Shown in pieces: positions 1 through 11,050 of a stretch of 64,000 nt of DNA. The stretch spans positions 5,304,501-5,368,500 of the forward strand of contig NC_030811.1 in NCBI RefSeq assembly GCF_001704415.2. Direction: 5' to 3'. This stretch comes from Capra hircus (Eukaryota > Chordata > Mammalia > Artiodactyla > Bovidae). The position numbers were made by a program, and so were the translations under genes. A model generated the notes under the pieces. The model saw nothing but the letters and a program-made list of their open reading frames with translations. It made no database searches and was not told where the DNA came from. Every line of letters begins with the position of its first letter. Position 1 is the first letter of the stretch.

Positions 1-485
1 AAAAATGTGTTTTTACTGAAATCACTGCAAGTTTTTAATGCAGCACTCAACAGCTGATGTTCAGTTTCTTCTCAATGAAGTTTCAAAAGGAAATATGAAT
101 ATCTGTATTTGAAATTTTTAATTTTTGCTCAATCATTTAAAAAGATTTGAGTAAACCATGACATATATCAGGTTAATGAACGAGCTTCCATGTAAGCAAC
201 TCTTTGATTTAAAAAGGTTAGGTGGCTTTAAGTGACCACAATAAAGAAAAAAAAAACCACCACTGACTTAAAAAATAAAATCTGGAATTCCATGTTCTTC
301 TGCACAGCATACAATGCCTTACAACTGGGGCCTGCCTACTTTCAGCCTCTTGCCATTCTTTCACTACAGGCAAACAGAACTATTTCAGTCCCTTTGACAA
401 ACGGTGTATCTCTGGCTCAGCCTGTTCCCAGTCAGGGGACAACCTTGGGGCACAGCACTGCTCAGCCGCCCCTCTGGCGCCGTCC

Positions 486-735
486 CTGGTCGCTCTGGTG
501 GGCCTGGCTCATCCACCCCTGGTCGCTCTGGTGGGCCTGGCTCACCCGCCCCTGGTCGCTCTGGTGGGCCTGGCTCACCCGCCCCTGGTCGCTCTGGTGG
601 GGCTGGCTCACCTGTCCCTGGTCGCTCTGGTGGGGCTGGCTCACCCGTCCCTGGTCGCTCTGGTGTGGGCCTGGCTCACCCGTCCCTGGTCGCTCTGGTG
701 TGGGCCTGGCTCACCCGTCCCTGTCACAGCCTTCA
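486..735. repeat. 33-35 bp minisatellite in GALNT11 intron 3
   Basis: The motif CTGGTCGCTCTGGTG starts at 486, 519, 552, 585, 618, 651 and 686, with a decayed start at 721. The period is 33 bp for the first five steps and 35 bp for the last two, where an extra TG is present. Units differ by a few substitutions, such as GGCCTGG against GGGCTGG. Because 33 is a multiple of three, the array is open in several frames, but the flanks are ordinary intron and no splice context supports coding. Confidence 0.95.
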
Positions 736-739
736 TTCT

Positions 740-1300
740 TGTGCTGCTGTAGCTACTCACTCCCTTATCAACCTCCCCCGACGGATACTAAGCCCTGTGA
801 ACCGAGGGGCTATGTCTTATTTTATTTCCAGGGCCTAACAGTGTCCAGCAAACAGAAGGTGCTGAAACAGATCTGTAGAGTGAATGACTGACTGACTGTA
901 TGAAAAAAAAGCCTTTGAAAATACAAAAAGAATGAAAACAGAAAAGTGAGATCATGAGTAGAATTCTTCACTGATGTGAATTCCTCTTTGTTATGAATCC
1001 ACTAAACAAACATTTAAAATAAACATATGCTCAGAAGGTTACTTAATTATATGCAATTAGTACCTCCCTCCTTTTCCCCATTATTTTACATTTCAAAAGA
1101 AACAGCAAGCTCTAGAACCCTGTCAGTACAATCTCAGACCATGTGGCTTCAAGCACAGTAAGAGTGGAAATAAATCTGTCTTAAATTTTCTAGTATCCTG
1201 AATGATGAAGCCTAACTGCAGATTATTACCACCACCCCCATGACTTATTATATCGCACTAAAAGCGCTGTGTTATTAAAACGGCGAGCAGAAACTCAGAA
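740..1300. other. Intron sequence, mostly unique
   Basis: No gene is seen. The part near 790-860 resembles the tail of an old MIR/L2-type element, but too weakly to classify. The rest is AT-rich intron next to the exon 3 donor. Confidence 0.5.
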
Positions 1301-1309
1301 GGAACGTAC

Positions 1310-1433
1310 GCTGCATTCCTCGTATCTGGCACGTCTCTGTGGTAGCCCAAGCGGTTACTGATAAGCATATTGAAGGCATGTTTCTGATACCCCAAGTCTC
1401 TCAACTCCTGATCACGTTCATTAAAAATCATAC
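1310..1433 (-). CDS. GALNT11: GALNT11 coding exon 3
   Basis: The 124 bp exon is bounded by an acceptor (TTTTGCAG before 1433) and a donor (GTACGT after 1310). It reads [20 protein letters not shown] and continues through [20 protein letters not shown]. This is the stem-to-catalytic linker of GALNT11, just before the glycosyltransferase A domain. The first two bases complete the Gly codon left open by exon 2 (G|GT), and the last two open an Ala codon. The exon is too short to stand out as a free ORF. The match to the GALNT11 family is close over the whole exon; the small uncertainty is only whether alternative splice forms exist. Confidence 0.96.
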
Positions 1434-1512
1434 CTGCAAAAGAATGAAGTCACAGTCAGTGAATTAAATCTGGAAATGAATGCTACAATTCCTGTTATGA
1501 TCTCAAGAACAT

Positions 1513-1893
1513 CTTGGGGATTTCCATAGTGGTGCAGTGGGTAAGAATCCGCCTGCCAATGCAGGCAACACGGGTTCAACCCCTGGTCCAGGAAGATCCC
1601 ACATGCCTCAGAGCAACTAAGCTGTGCTCCAAAGCATTAGCGTGCACTCCAGAGCTCGTTGCTCCAAAGCACTGAGCGTGCACTCCAGATCTCGTGAGCC
1701 CCAGCTACTGAGCACACGTGCTGCAACCTGAAGCCCAGGTGCCTAGGCCTGTGCTCCACAGCAAGAGGGGCCATCGCCATGAGACGCCCACTCGCCACAA
1801 CGAGGAGTAGCGCCTGCTCGCCACAGCTAGAAGGGCCCCAGCAAAGCGGCAGTGCAGCCCGAAAAGCGAACGAGCCCCAGAATCTAGAGAGAG
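1513..1893 (+). mobile_element. tRNA-derived SINE (CHR/SINE2 type), elongated
   Basis: The head GGATTTCCATAGTGGTGCAG is followed by an A box and a B box (GGGTTCAACCCC), then the typical AGGAAGATCCCACATGCC body. Short variants of CACTCCAGAGCTCGTTG repeat in the middle, lengthening the element. Confidence 0.75.
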
Positions 1894-2553
1894 AGAGTCG
1901 TGGCTTTAACTTCTTATAAATAGGTGACAGCCATGTTTCTCAAACCTAGTTTGTCTCCATTTTCAAAAAACTATATCAAGGTTTAAGTCAAATTTTCCTC
2001 AGTTTAGCTCAGAAAGCAAGTGTACCTTAACCATAAATTACGGCTCATTAGCCATAATTTAAGAATATTTTCAAGAAAAACAAAAAAAAAAAACCTTATA
2101 TATGACCAAGAGAAAAAGACACTTAATGATGATTTATACCATTAAAAACAACAGATTACAGAACCCCATATGGATCTCAACAACCCCCAATTAACTGGGC
2201 AAGGGGGTTTTTTGGTTCTGTTTTCTAGAAAAATTTTTTTACCCCAAGTTTTTATATGGACTCTTCCCCTAGAAAATTAGACTACTGATAACCCTTTCTG
2301 TAAAAAGTCTCCAGTTCCAGACTTTAATCAATTTCAGAGTCAAGAAGGTCCACCACAGAGCTAATCAAAATCACTATGATTTAACACCTTTGCTCTCACA
2401 CTGTCAGAAATCTCACCTTCACCTAGAACAGTAAGCTTCCTTTTACTTTCTCTTCCCCACATCAAACATTTAGCCTCTCCTCAAAGAATGACTCCCCTGT
2501 AATAGCATTTCCTGAAGTCGAGTCATGGAAAACTAATTCCACTGGACATTCAA
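1894..2553. other. Unique intron sequence
   Basis: AT-rich intron 2 of GALNT11. No exon-like open segment or recognisable repeat was seen. Confidence 0.5.
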
Positions 2554-3797
2554 TTCAGTTCAGTCGCTCAGTCGTGCCCGACTCTTTGCGACCCCAGGAA
2601 TCGCAGCACGCCAGGCCTCCCTGTCCATCACCAACTCCCGGAGTTCACTCAGACTCACGTCCATTGAGTCGGTGATGCCATCCAGCCATCTCATCCTCGG
2701 TCGTCCCTTTCTCCTCCTGTCCCCAATCCCTCCCAGCGTCAGAGTCTTTTCCAGTGAGTCAACTCTTCGCATGAGGTGGCCAAAGTGCTGGAGTTTCAGC
2801 TTTAGCATCATTCCTTCCAAAGAAATCCCAGGGTTGATCTTCAGAATGGACTGGTTGGATCTCCTTGCAGTCCAAGGGACTCTCAAGAGTCTTCTCCAAC
2901 ACCACAGTTCAAAAGCATCAATTCTTTGGGCTCAGCCTCCTTCACAGTCCAACTCTCACATCCATACATGACTACTGGAAAAACCAGAGCCTTGACTAGA
3001 TGGACCTTAGTCGGCAAAGTAATGTCTCTGCTTTTGAATATGCTATCTAGGTTGGTCATAACTTTTCTTCCAAAGAGTAAGCGTCTTTTAATATCATGGC
3101 TGCGGTCACCATCTGCAGTGATTTTGGAGCCCCCCAAAATAAAGTCTGACACTGTTTCCACTGTTTCCCCATCTATTTTCCATGAAGTGATGGGACCGGA
3201 TACCATAATCTTCATTTTCTGAATGTTGAGCTTTAAGCCAACTTTTTCACTCTCTTTTCACTTTCAAGAGGCTTTTTAACTCCTCTTCACTTTCTGCCAT
3301 AAGGGTGGTGTCATCTGCATATCTGAGGTTACTGATATTTTTCCTGGCAATCTTGATTCCAGCTTGTGCTTCCTCCAGCCCAGCGTTTCTCATGATGTAC
3401 TCTGCATAGAGGTTAAATAAGCAGGGTGACAATATACAGCCTTGACGTACTCCTTTTCCTATTTGGAAACAGTCTGTTGTTCCATGTCCAGTTCTAACTG
3501 TTGCTTCCTGACCTGTATACAGATTTCTCAAGAGGCAGGTCAGGTGGTCTGGTATTCCCATCTCTTTCAGAATTTTCCACAGTTTATAGTGATCCACACA
3601 GCCAAAGGCTTTGGCATAGTCAGTAAAGCAGAAATAGATGTTTTTCTGGAACTCTCTTGCTTTTTCGATGATCCAGCAGATGTTGGCAATTTGATCTCTG
3701 GTTCCTCTGCCTTTTCTAAAACCAGTTTGAACATCTGCAAGTTCACGTTCATGTATTGCTGAAGCCTGGCTTGGAGAATTTTGAGCATTACTTTATT
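2554..3797 (-). mobile_element. BovB LINE, 5'-truncated (RT 3' half and 3' end)
   Basis: The 3' terminus lies on the left, as the TTCAG-type tail (complement of CTGAA repeats) followed by the BovB 3' region. Read on the minus strand, the RT fragments include YADDTTLMAESEEELKSL (motif C, YADD) and the C-terminal region MYGCESWTVKEAEPKEL. Several frameshifts and stops break the frame. The copy starts within the RT thumb/palm region, so about the last 1.2 kb of the element is present. Confidence 0.95.
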
Positions 3798-3875
3798 AGT
3801 AGAAGTTAAAAAGAAGAAAAAGATTTCACAGCCAAATACTCAGGAAAACATCAGATTTTAAAAGTCAAGTAAGGG

Positions 3876-3945
3876 AGTTCCCTGGTGGTCCAGGGGTTAG
3901 GACTGAGCATTTTCACTGCCACTTTTTTTTTGTATGGGCAAATAA
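3876..3945 (+). mobile_element. tRNA-SINE head fragment (CHR type)
   Basis: GAGTTCCCTGGTGGTCCAGG followed by a partial A box; truncated after about 65 bp at a T run. Confidence 0.6.
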
Positions 3946-4029
3946 TAACAGGAAAAAATTAAAGTCGAGTAGACTTTAGTTCTTAAGAATGCTGTTTTAC
4001 AGATACACAGGTGTGAGGGGATGAAATAC

Positions 4030-4900
4030 AGAATGCAGTGTTTTCCCAATTTATTATTTGATTTATCCCGAAGATTTTTTTCTAGGGTTTTATGGCCTTT
4101 GATCCACTCTGAGTTAATTTAATACCATACGAGGTAAGGGTTCAACCTCATTCCTTTGCATGGGGATATCTAATTGGCCCAGCACCATTTGCTGAAAAGA
4201 CCATCCTGTCCACATCAGCTGCTCTAAGCACCCCTTTCTGAAAACCAGCTGCCCACACATGTTACTTGTTCTTGAGCGTTACCATAGATGCTACTTGACC
4301 GCAGACGTCAGAGGGTATATTTTTGGATTCTCAGTCTATCCTGAGATGTACCTATCTTTCCTTACGCCAGTATCACACTGTTAGGAAGTTCTGAAATAAA
4401 CAAGTGTGTGTTCTCCAACTCTGTTCTTTTTCAAGACTTCAGAGCACCCTGCAATTCCTTATCAACTTTAGACTCAGCTAGTTCATCTTTTCAACAAAGG
4501 CCACTGGGATTTTGATAAGGTTTACATTCAATGTGAGTTGCTTTGGGTGGCACTGACATTTTAACAGTATTAAGCATTCCATCCACGAACCTAGGACGCC
4601 TTTCTGTTTTTTAGGTCTATTTTTATTTCTTTCTGTTGTGCTCTGCAGCACAACTGATGTACAAATCTTATACCTCCTTGGCTGGGTTTATTCTTAAGTA
4701 CTTCTTTCTGATTCCACTGTAAATGAGATTATTCTCTTAATTTTACTTTTGGACTGTTCATCATTAATGTCCAGAAATACAATTAGCTTTTGTGTGTGGA
4801 TCTTATACCCTGCGACTTTGCTGAATTCATTTATTAGCTCTAATTGTTTTGTGATCTTTAGGATCTTTTATAAAGAATTTAGTGTTTCAGATGGGTAATT
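4030..4900 (-). mobile_element. Old L1 ORF2 fragment
   Basis: The sequence has the diagnostic antisense L1 ORF2 stretches CAGCACCATTTGCTGAAAAG and GCTGAATTCATTTATTAGCT, about 600 bp apart. The element is heavily diverged and has no open frame. Confidence 0.75.
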
Positions 4901-5509
4901 TGAGTTTGTCACTTCAAATATCTACAATTCTACGATATTCAAAGGCAAAGTCCATTAAAAATGGCAAACCCAATGTTACAACTTTATAAAAATTTTATAA
5001 AAATTACTATAAACAAAAAATTAGAAAAATTTCCATTAATGCTTTTAAAAAGGTCCCAATGGCTGTTTGAAAATGAATAGAAGGTATATTTTATGAAAAA
5101 TAAAGTAAAAGCTTCCTTTTCCTCATATAATTTTCAATACTTTTGACCTCCTGTATTAGGAAATGATTAAATTCTAGAAACAGATGAAATCTGTTTTTAC
5201 ATTTCCTTTATATTCTGTGAATCTTTCAATCTCCCACTATATGCTTTTACTCTTAAATTACTTATTATTTGATTCTTCAATGAAGATCAAAGTTCTTAAG
5301 TTTTAAAGACAGCCAAAATGGCTCATATATCCCTTAAAATAAAATTTGCTGAAACCAGGACTCTAGAACTGCAGTGTTCAGTCTTGCTTCCAAACTGAAC
5401 AGAATGTAATTTTTGAGGAATAAAAAAACTCCTATATTTAATAAATATATTCTAGCACCTTAATAATTCTTCTAAGTAGACATCTTTTTGGATATAAGTA
5501 GTCCCAAGG
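4901..5509. other. Unique AT-rich intron sequence
   Basis: Nothing gene-like was seen; intron 2 of GALNT11. Confidence 0.5.
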
Positions 5510-5636
5510 CCACAACACCCCACTCAAGTACTCTTGCCTGGAAAATCCCATGGACGGAGGAGCCTGGTGGGCTGCAGTCCATGGGGTCACACAGAGTCAG
5601 ACACGACTGAACTGACTTAGCAGTAGCAGTAGCAAT
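5510..5636 (+). mobile_element. BOV-A SINE, 3' half
   Basis: CTCTTGCCTGGAAAATCCCA through CAGACACGACTGAACTGACT, ending in a short AGC/AGT triplet run. Confidence 0.85.
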
Positions 5637-6073
5637 CTCAATTCTAAACCCAGTGGTTTAGGTCATGTGTTAACTTTGCCTTTCAAAATATGTTAAAATA
5701 GTCACTTTTCAACCACTGCTTTCCCTTATTAAATAATGCCAGCAATTAAAATCTTCCCCCATAGGTTCCATTTTCTTGCCAACCACTTAATTTTTCTTCC
5801 TTTCTGCCCTCTCCCTGCTCCCTCCAATTCTGGACCTCATAGTTTCTCTGAAGTCTTCACAAAATATTGAAGTCAGAACTGAACAAAATAGAATATAACT
5901 GCCTACTGTGTCTGCAAAAATCACAGGACCCCAGCTAGTTCATGAACAAAATACATCAGTACAGAAAAAAGTCACATGTCTGGTCCTCTGAACAATACGT
6001 GATGTAAAGAATATTTGCGCTTCCCACGATGAAATACTTCGACACATTGCTAGCAAATATCAGGTACACTCAC

Positions 6074-6362
6074 CCAATTCAGAAGAGAATTTCACGTTGC
6101 CTCTTTCTGGATCTTCAACATGATTATCTATCATATTATCAATTTTGTTCGCTTTGAACTGTGATTCTAGACTTGGACCTCTAGTGAAACGGGGATAAAA
6201 TTTTTTGGGGAATGGTCCGTGGGGCCCAGACCCCTTGATGGGCACATTCTTAAGTGGCTGAGTCACTTCACTGAAGTTGAAATAAATAAAAAGCAAAAGC
6301 GTCCAGGCTGCAGATGTAAAAAGGCATCCATAACAGAAATATCGAACTGTGACACTTCCCAT
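6074..6362 (-). CDS. GALNT11: GALNT11 exon 2, start codon and membrane anchor
   Basis: The coding part begins with ATG at 6362-6360 and ends at a GTGAGT donor after 6074, leaving a split Gly codon that exon 3 completes. The protein starts MGSVTVRYFCYGCLFTSAAW. Residues about 7-28 are a hydrophobic signal anchor, giving a type II Golgi topology with a very short cytosolic tail. Residues about 29-96 are the luminal stem, rich in Lys, Pro and Gly, with an N-F-S sequon at residues 29-31. The stem reads on to NVKFSSELG before the splice. This start is chosen because it matches the family N-terminus and no longer in-frame extension exists. The next coding exon is at 1433-1310. The ORF running past the donor into ECT is intron read-through. 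Confidence 0.97.
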
Positions 6363-6400
6363 TATAGACCTAGCATTGCTGAAGGGCCATTTTCAAGTTC
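6363..6400 (-). other. GALNT11: GALNT11 exon 2, 5' UTR part with two short uORFs
   Basis: The acceptor CTCTTTTAG precedes 6400. In the 38 nt of leader left in this exon, uORF1 (6390-6370) codes M-A-L-Q-Q-C-stop, and uORF2 (6376-6362) codes M-L-G-L-stop. The TAA of uORF2 shares its last A with the A of the main ATG (TAATG). Both are visible in the sequence; any effect on translation is inferred. Confidence 0.85.
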
Positions 6401-6419
6401 CTAAAAGAGAAGGATAAAT

Positions 6420-7726
6420 ATGTTAGACACTTTAAGACACTGAAAAAATCAGACGCCAATTTTATATTCACTGTTTCCCAAACTCCCAAGTAACACTTCT
6501 GAACAATTTACTTAGGACCCATGTGCGTCATTAACAAAGAGTCAAATGTAAGCAGATACAGGGATAGCACTGAATAAAAAAATTAAGGAATTCAACAATT
6601 AATTAACACAGACCAGTTGTGTTAGTGCTGAGAAAACCAACAGCAGCAACAGAGTTGACTTATTCATCTGCCCAGGTTAATGGATACCTACTTCTTCACC
6701 TTTGATCTGGACCACTTTCACTTTGCTCGTATTTTTGAGGTTCTAACTTTTCATAAGTAAAACGGAAGTACTGCACAAATCATGGCAGCACATCTAAGGT
6801 CCCCTCTAATTGTCAAATTATGAGACTACATCTTTTAATCCAAGGACATTAAAATCTGTTATTATAAATAAGCAACTTTTAAAAAGTTTACCCTTCCAAT
6901 CAAAGATTAAACCTGCCCTAATGCCCACTCTAGATTCAACAGTTTCATTTCAAATTTATAACTGAAAGAGTTCAAATAATCCCATTTTCCCTCTCCTTAC
7001 GATGTCCTATAAACAATAGGGCACTGAACAGCAATGTTTTCCTAAGCTTCTTATAATATCAGGTCTTCATGGAGTCCTCATACAGCCCCCTCAGGAACTG
7101 TTTGTAAAGAGCCCACTGCACATATAAAATCGTTTCACTGAGCGTGAGAGCAGAGAAACACTATTTAAGTCATGTACAAACAGAAGAAATCTACAAAGCA
7201 ATACTACTTATACATTGCTAACTTCTATAGTATAAAATAATTTTTTTCAAAAATTATCATGCCCCCCCAAACCAGGACAAAGCAAATCAGCATCAGTAAG
7301 CTCCAACTCAAAAATTAAGCTATTTTGTACAATGTTATGCCAAAAGTCCAAAAGACAGCAAATGGTTCAATTTCTTAGCTATCTGTCAACCAAAAACTAT
7401 TAGTTCTTTCACCACATGTCAATTCAAAAGCTTGAAAGACAAAAGAAAACACCCGTACCCAAACAATCAAAAACATCCCACAACAGTAACACCAGTGGGA
7501 AACGACCACCGCACAAAAGGAGAGGCGGATACCACAGTGCTGCCAGGTCAGTCGCAGCACTGTCTAAGCTAGAGACGGGCACAGAAAAAGGTCTTTATTT
7601 GCAAGTGGAAGAAAACTTTCTCTAAGCAAAGTGAATGGAGCCTTTAAGACAAAGGAAAATATTAAAGTTACAAATTTGTAACTTTGCAACAAAATGTTGC
7701 AGATAATACTGAGTAGAAACATTGAG
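6420..7726. other. Unique intron sequence at the 3' end of intron 1
   Basis: About 1.3 kb without a recognised repeat or exon. It contains a C run near 7262 and ordinary AT-rich DNA. Additional 5' UTR exons cannot be excluded. Confidence 0.5.
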
Positions 7727-8214
7727 GTGAAACATTCAGTTCAGTCAGTCAGTCAGTCACTCAGCCGTGTCTGACTCTTGACTCTGACCCCATGGACTGC
7801 AGCACGCCAGGCCTCCCTGTCCATCACAAATACCCAGAGCTTGCTCAAACTCATGGGCATCGAGTCAGTGATGCCATCCAACCATCTCATCCTCTGTCAT
7901 CTCCTCCTCCTGCCCTCTATCTTTCCCAGCATCAGGGTCTTTTCCAATGAGTCAGTTCTTCACATCAGGTGGCCAAAGTATTGGAATTTCAGCTTCAGTA
8001 TCAGTCCTTCCAATGAATATTCAGGACAGGGACTCACAAGAGTCTTCTCCACCACCACAGTTCAAAAGCATCAATTCTCTGGGCTCAGCTTTCTTTGTAG
8101 TCCAACTCTCACATCCATATATGACTACTGGAAAAACCATAGCCTTGACTAGACAGCCCTTTGTTGGCAAAGTACTGTCTCTGCTTTTTAATATTCTGTC
8201 TAGGTTGTTCATAA

Positions 8215-8807
8215 TGAGAGAGTCAATTCCTAGGCAGGTAGATAAGAAGTCCAGGATCCCTGAGGAGGAGAAAAGAGTCTGGTGCTCTGGAAGTGGAGAT
8301 AGGTGTCTAGAATTCTCAAGGAGGAAAAGACAAACGTGGTTTGTTTGTTTGTTTGTTTTCTCTCTCTCTCTACATTCCTTAGTCACAGTCACAGAAAACT
8401 AAAAAGAAACTTTTTTTCCTCTAAGCCTGGAACACAACAAACAACTATACTAAGGATTATATAAAAACAATGTATCCTGCTTGAGGACAGTTTCTTCTTC
8501 CTGAAAACCGGCTGGCTAATCCTGTTATCTTAAAATGTAAACTGTGGGTCTAGTAAGATCTTTACAATCTTGAGACATTCTTTTGACTTATTGTAATAAC
8601 TAATTAAAACAGTGTATAACTCCCTTGCTAAGACTAGTGAGGTGGGCATTCTCCATCCCCTTCTGAGGTCTCTGTCAGAACCTTTCTCTGTCCCTTTTCG
8701 TACTTTAATAAAACTCTGCTACACAAAAGCACTTGAGTGATCAAGCCTGGTCCTGAAACTAAATCTTTGGAGATCAAGAATCTGACACCGTTCACCATAA
8801 GCTATCA
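8215..8807 (+). mobile_element. Solo retroviral LTR (class I type) inside BovB
   Basis: The 593 bp insert starts TGAGAG and ends CTATCA, with a candidate 4 bp target duplication (ATAA at 8211-8214, ATAG at 8808-8811). It has a polyadenylation signal in TTTAATAAAACTCTGC near 8706, typical of LTR R regions, and a GTTT/CT simple repeat near 8340-8372. No internal viral genes are present. The family is probably BTLTR1-like, which is from memory and not verified. Confidence 0.75.
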
Positions 8808-9609
8808 ATAGCTTTTCTTCCAAGGAGCAAGTGTCTTTTAATTTCATGGCTGCAGTCACCAGATGCAGTGATTTTGGAGCCCCCCAAAATAAAGTCTGTC
8901 ACTGTTTACCCATCTATTTGCCATGAGGTGATGGAATCGGATGCCATGATGTTCGTTTGCTGAAGCAGAGTTTTAAGCCAACTTTTTCACTCTCCTCTCA
9001 CTTTCACAGAGGATCTCTAGTTCTTTGTTTTCTGCTCTGCACATCTGAGCTTATTGGTATTTCTCCCGGCAATCTTGATTCCAGCTTGTGCACCATCCAG
9101 CCCGGCATTTCACATGATGTACCTGCATATGCGTTAGATGAGCAGGGTGACAGTTTACAATCTTGACCTACTCCTTTCCCAATTTGGAACCAGTCCATTG
9201 TTCCATGTTCGATTCTAACTGTTGCTTCTTGACCTGCACACAGATTTCTCAGGAGGCAGGTAACTGGTCTGGTGGTATTCTCATCTCTTGAAGAATTTTC
9301 CACAGTTTGTTGTGATCCAGAAAGTCAAAGGCTTTGGCGTAATTAATAAAGCAAAAGTAGATATTTTTCTGGAACTCTCTTGCTTGTTCTATGATCCAAC
9401 GGATGTTGGCAATTTGATCTCTGGCTCCTCTGCCTTTTCTAAATCCAGCTTGAACATCTGGAATTTCTCAGTTCACATACTCTTGAAGCCTCACTTGGAG
9501 AATTTTGAGCATTACTTTGCTAGCCTGTGAGATGAGTGCAGCTGTGTGGTATAGTCTGAGCATTCTCTAGCATCACCTTTCTTTGGGACTGGAATTAAAA
9601 CTGACTTTT

Positions 9610-9831
9610 TAAATATAAATTTATTTATTTTAATTGGAGGCTAATTACTTTACAATATTGTATTGGTTTTGCCATACATCAACATGAATCCGCCACGGGT
9701 GTACACGTGTTCCCCATCCTGAACCCCCCTCCCATCCCTCTGGGTCATCCCAGTGCACCAGCCCTGAGCATCCTGTATCATGCATTGAACCTGGACTGGC
9801 AATTCATTTCACATATGATATTATACATGTG
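9610..9831 (-). mobile_element. L1 3' end inserted in BovB
   Basis: A 222 bp insert is flanked by a perfect 13 bp duplication, AAAACTGACTTTT (9597-9609 and 9832-9844). It begins with the reversed A-rich tail, and its body includes TTGGAGGCTAATTACTTTAC, a common ruminant L1 3' UTR segment. Strong 5' truncation is usual for L1. Confidence 0.88.
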
Positions 9832-10635
9832 AAAACTGACTTTTCCAGTCCTATGAACACAGCTGAGTTTTCCAAATGTGCTGACATACTGAGTGCAGCA
9901 CTTTCATAGCTTCATTTTTTAGGATCTGAAACAGCTCAGCTGGAACTCCATCACCTCCACTAGCTTTGTTCCTAGTGATGCTTCCTAAGGCCCACTTGAC
10001 TTTGCATTCCAGGATATCTGGCTCTGGGTGAGTGATCAGATCATCATGGTTATCTGGGTTATGAAGATCGTTTTTGTACAGTTCTTCTGTGTATTCCTGC
10101 CACCTCTTCTTAATATCTTCTGCTTCTGTTAGGTCCATACCATTTCTGTCCATTTATTGTGCCCATCTTTGTATGAAATACTCCCTTGGTATCTCTAATT
10201 TTCTTGAAGAGAGCTCCAGTCTTTCCCATTCTATTGTTTTCCTCTATTTCTTTGCACTGATCACTGAGGAAGGCTTTCTTATCTCCCCTTGCTGTTCTCT
10301 GGAACTCTGCATTCAGATGGGTATATCTTTCCTTTTCTCCTTAGCCTTCAGCTTCTCTTCTTTTCTCAGCTATTTGTAAGGCCTCCTCAGACAACCATTT
10401 TTACTTTTTGCATTTCTTCTTCTTGGGGACGGTCTTACCACTGCCTCCTGGACAATGTCATGAACCTCTGTCCACAGTTCTTCAGTGAAACCTTAGATTT
10501 TAACTAAAACAGGTGTTATAACTTCCTAAAATATTTGCTTGGAGATAGGGAAAAAACAAGCAAATAATAACAAAAACAAAAGCACTAATTCTTCAAAAGG
10601 CCATGAAATTCTTTAGTTTAAGACTTAACCTCATG

Positions 10636-10865
10636 GGACTTCCCTGGCGGTCCAATGGCTAAGAATCAGCGTGTCATTGCAGGGGACATGGGTTCGATCC
10701 CTGGTCCAGAAACTAAGATCCCTCATGCCATGAAGCAACTAAGCCCATGTACGACAACTACCCACATGCCTTAGAGCCTGTACTCTGCAACAAGAGAAGT
10801 CACTGTACAGCCACACAGAGCCTGTGTCCCCCAACAAAGACCTAGCACAGCCAAAAAATAAATAG
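10636..10865 (+). mobile_element. tRNA-SINE (CHR/SINE2 type), near full length
   Basis: Head GGGACTTCCCTGGCGGTCCA, B box GGGTTCGATCCC, body ending in an AAATAAATAGTAATAAAAAG tail. Confidence 0.88.
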
Positions 10866-10942
10866 TAATAAAAAGACAACCTGTACAGGCTGCTCTGATT
10901 CCATAAAGAACTGTGAGTAAGAAGCCAATCTCTTCTTCATGT

Positions 10943-11050
10943 GTTCAGTTCAGTTCAGCTCAGTCGTGTCCGACTCTTTGCGACCCCATGAATTGAAGCA
11001 CACCAGGCCTCCCTGTCCATCACCAAATGAGTCAACTCTCACATCCATAC
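10943..11050 (-). mobile_element. Internally deleted BovB 3' end
   Basis: The first 90 bp match the BovB terminus (TTCAGTTCAGCTCAGTCGTG). The sequence then jumps from the CCATCACCAA position to ATGAGTCAACTCT, and again to CACATCCATAC, so two internal segments are missing. Confidence 0.7.

Larger units (their letters stand above)
7740..10484 (-). mobile_element. BovB LINE interrupted by an LTR and an L1 piece
   Basis: The copy has its 3' end at left (TTCAG tail, with CAGTCAGTCAG variation) and runs through the RT region to the linker after the endonuclease. An imperfect target duplication flanks it: GTGAAACATT at 7727-7736 and GTGAAACCTT at 10485-10494. It is broken by an LTR at 8215-8807 and an L1 tail at 9610-9831. 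BovB sequence resumes exactly at both joins. The RT frame is badly decayed (the YADD region is lost), so this is an older copy than those at 24 or 40 kb. Confidence 0.93.

Noticed and set aside
486..735. Regular repeats as a CRISPR array
   Set aside because: Units are contiguous without spacers, and the host is a mammal.
232..891. A 219-codon ORF rich in Trp and Leu repeats as a possible protein
   Set aside because: It is a frame through the 33 bp minisatellite and its intronic flanks. Other frames and the opposite strand are open as well, and there is no splice or start context.
2672..3222. Plus-strand ORFs of about 100 codons in each BovB copy
   Set aside because: They are mirror frames of the minus-strand BovB RT and recur at the same element position in every copy.
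8215..8807. A complete endogenous retrovirus
   Set aside because: Only a single LTR is present; BovB sequence resumes directly on both sides and no internal genes are found.
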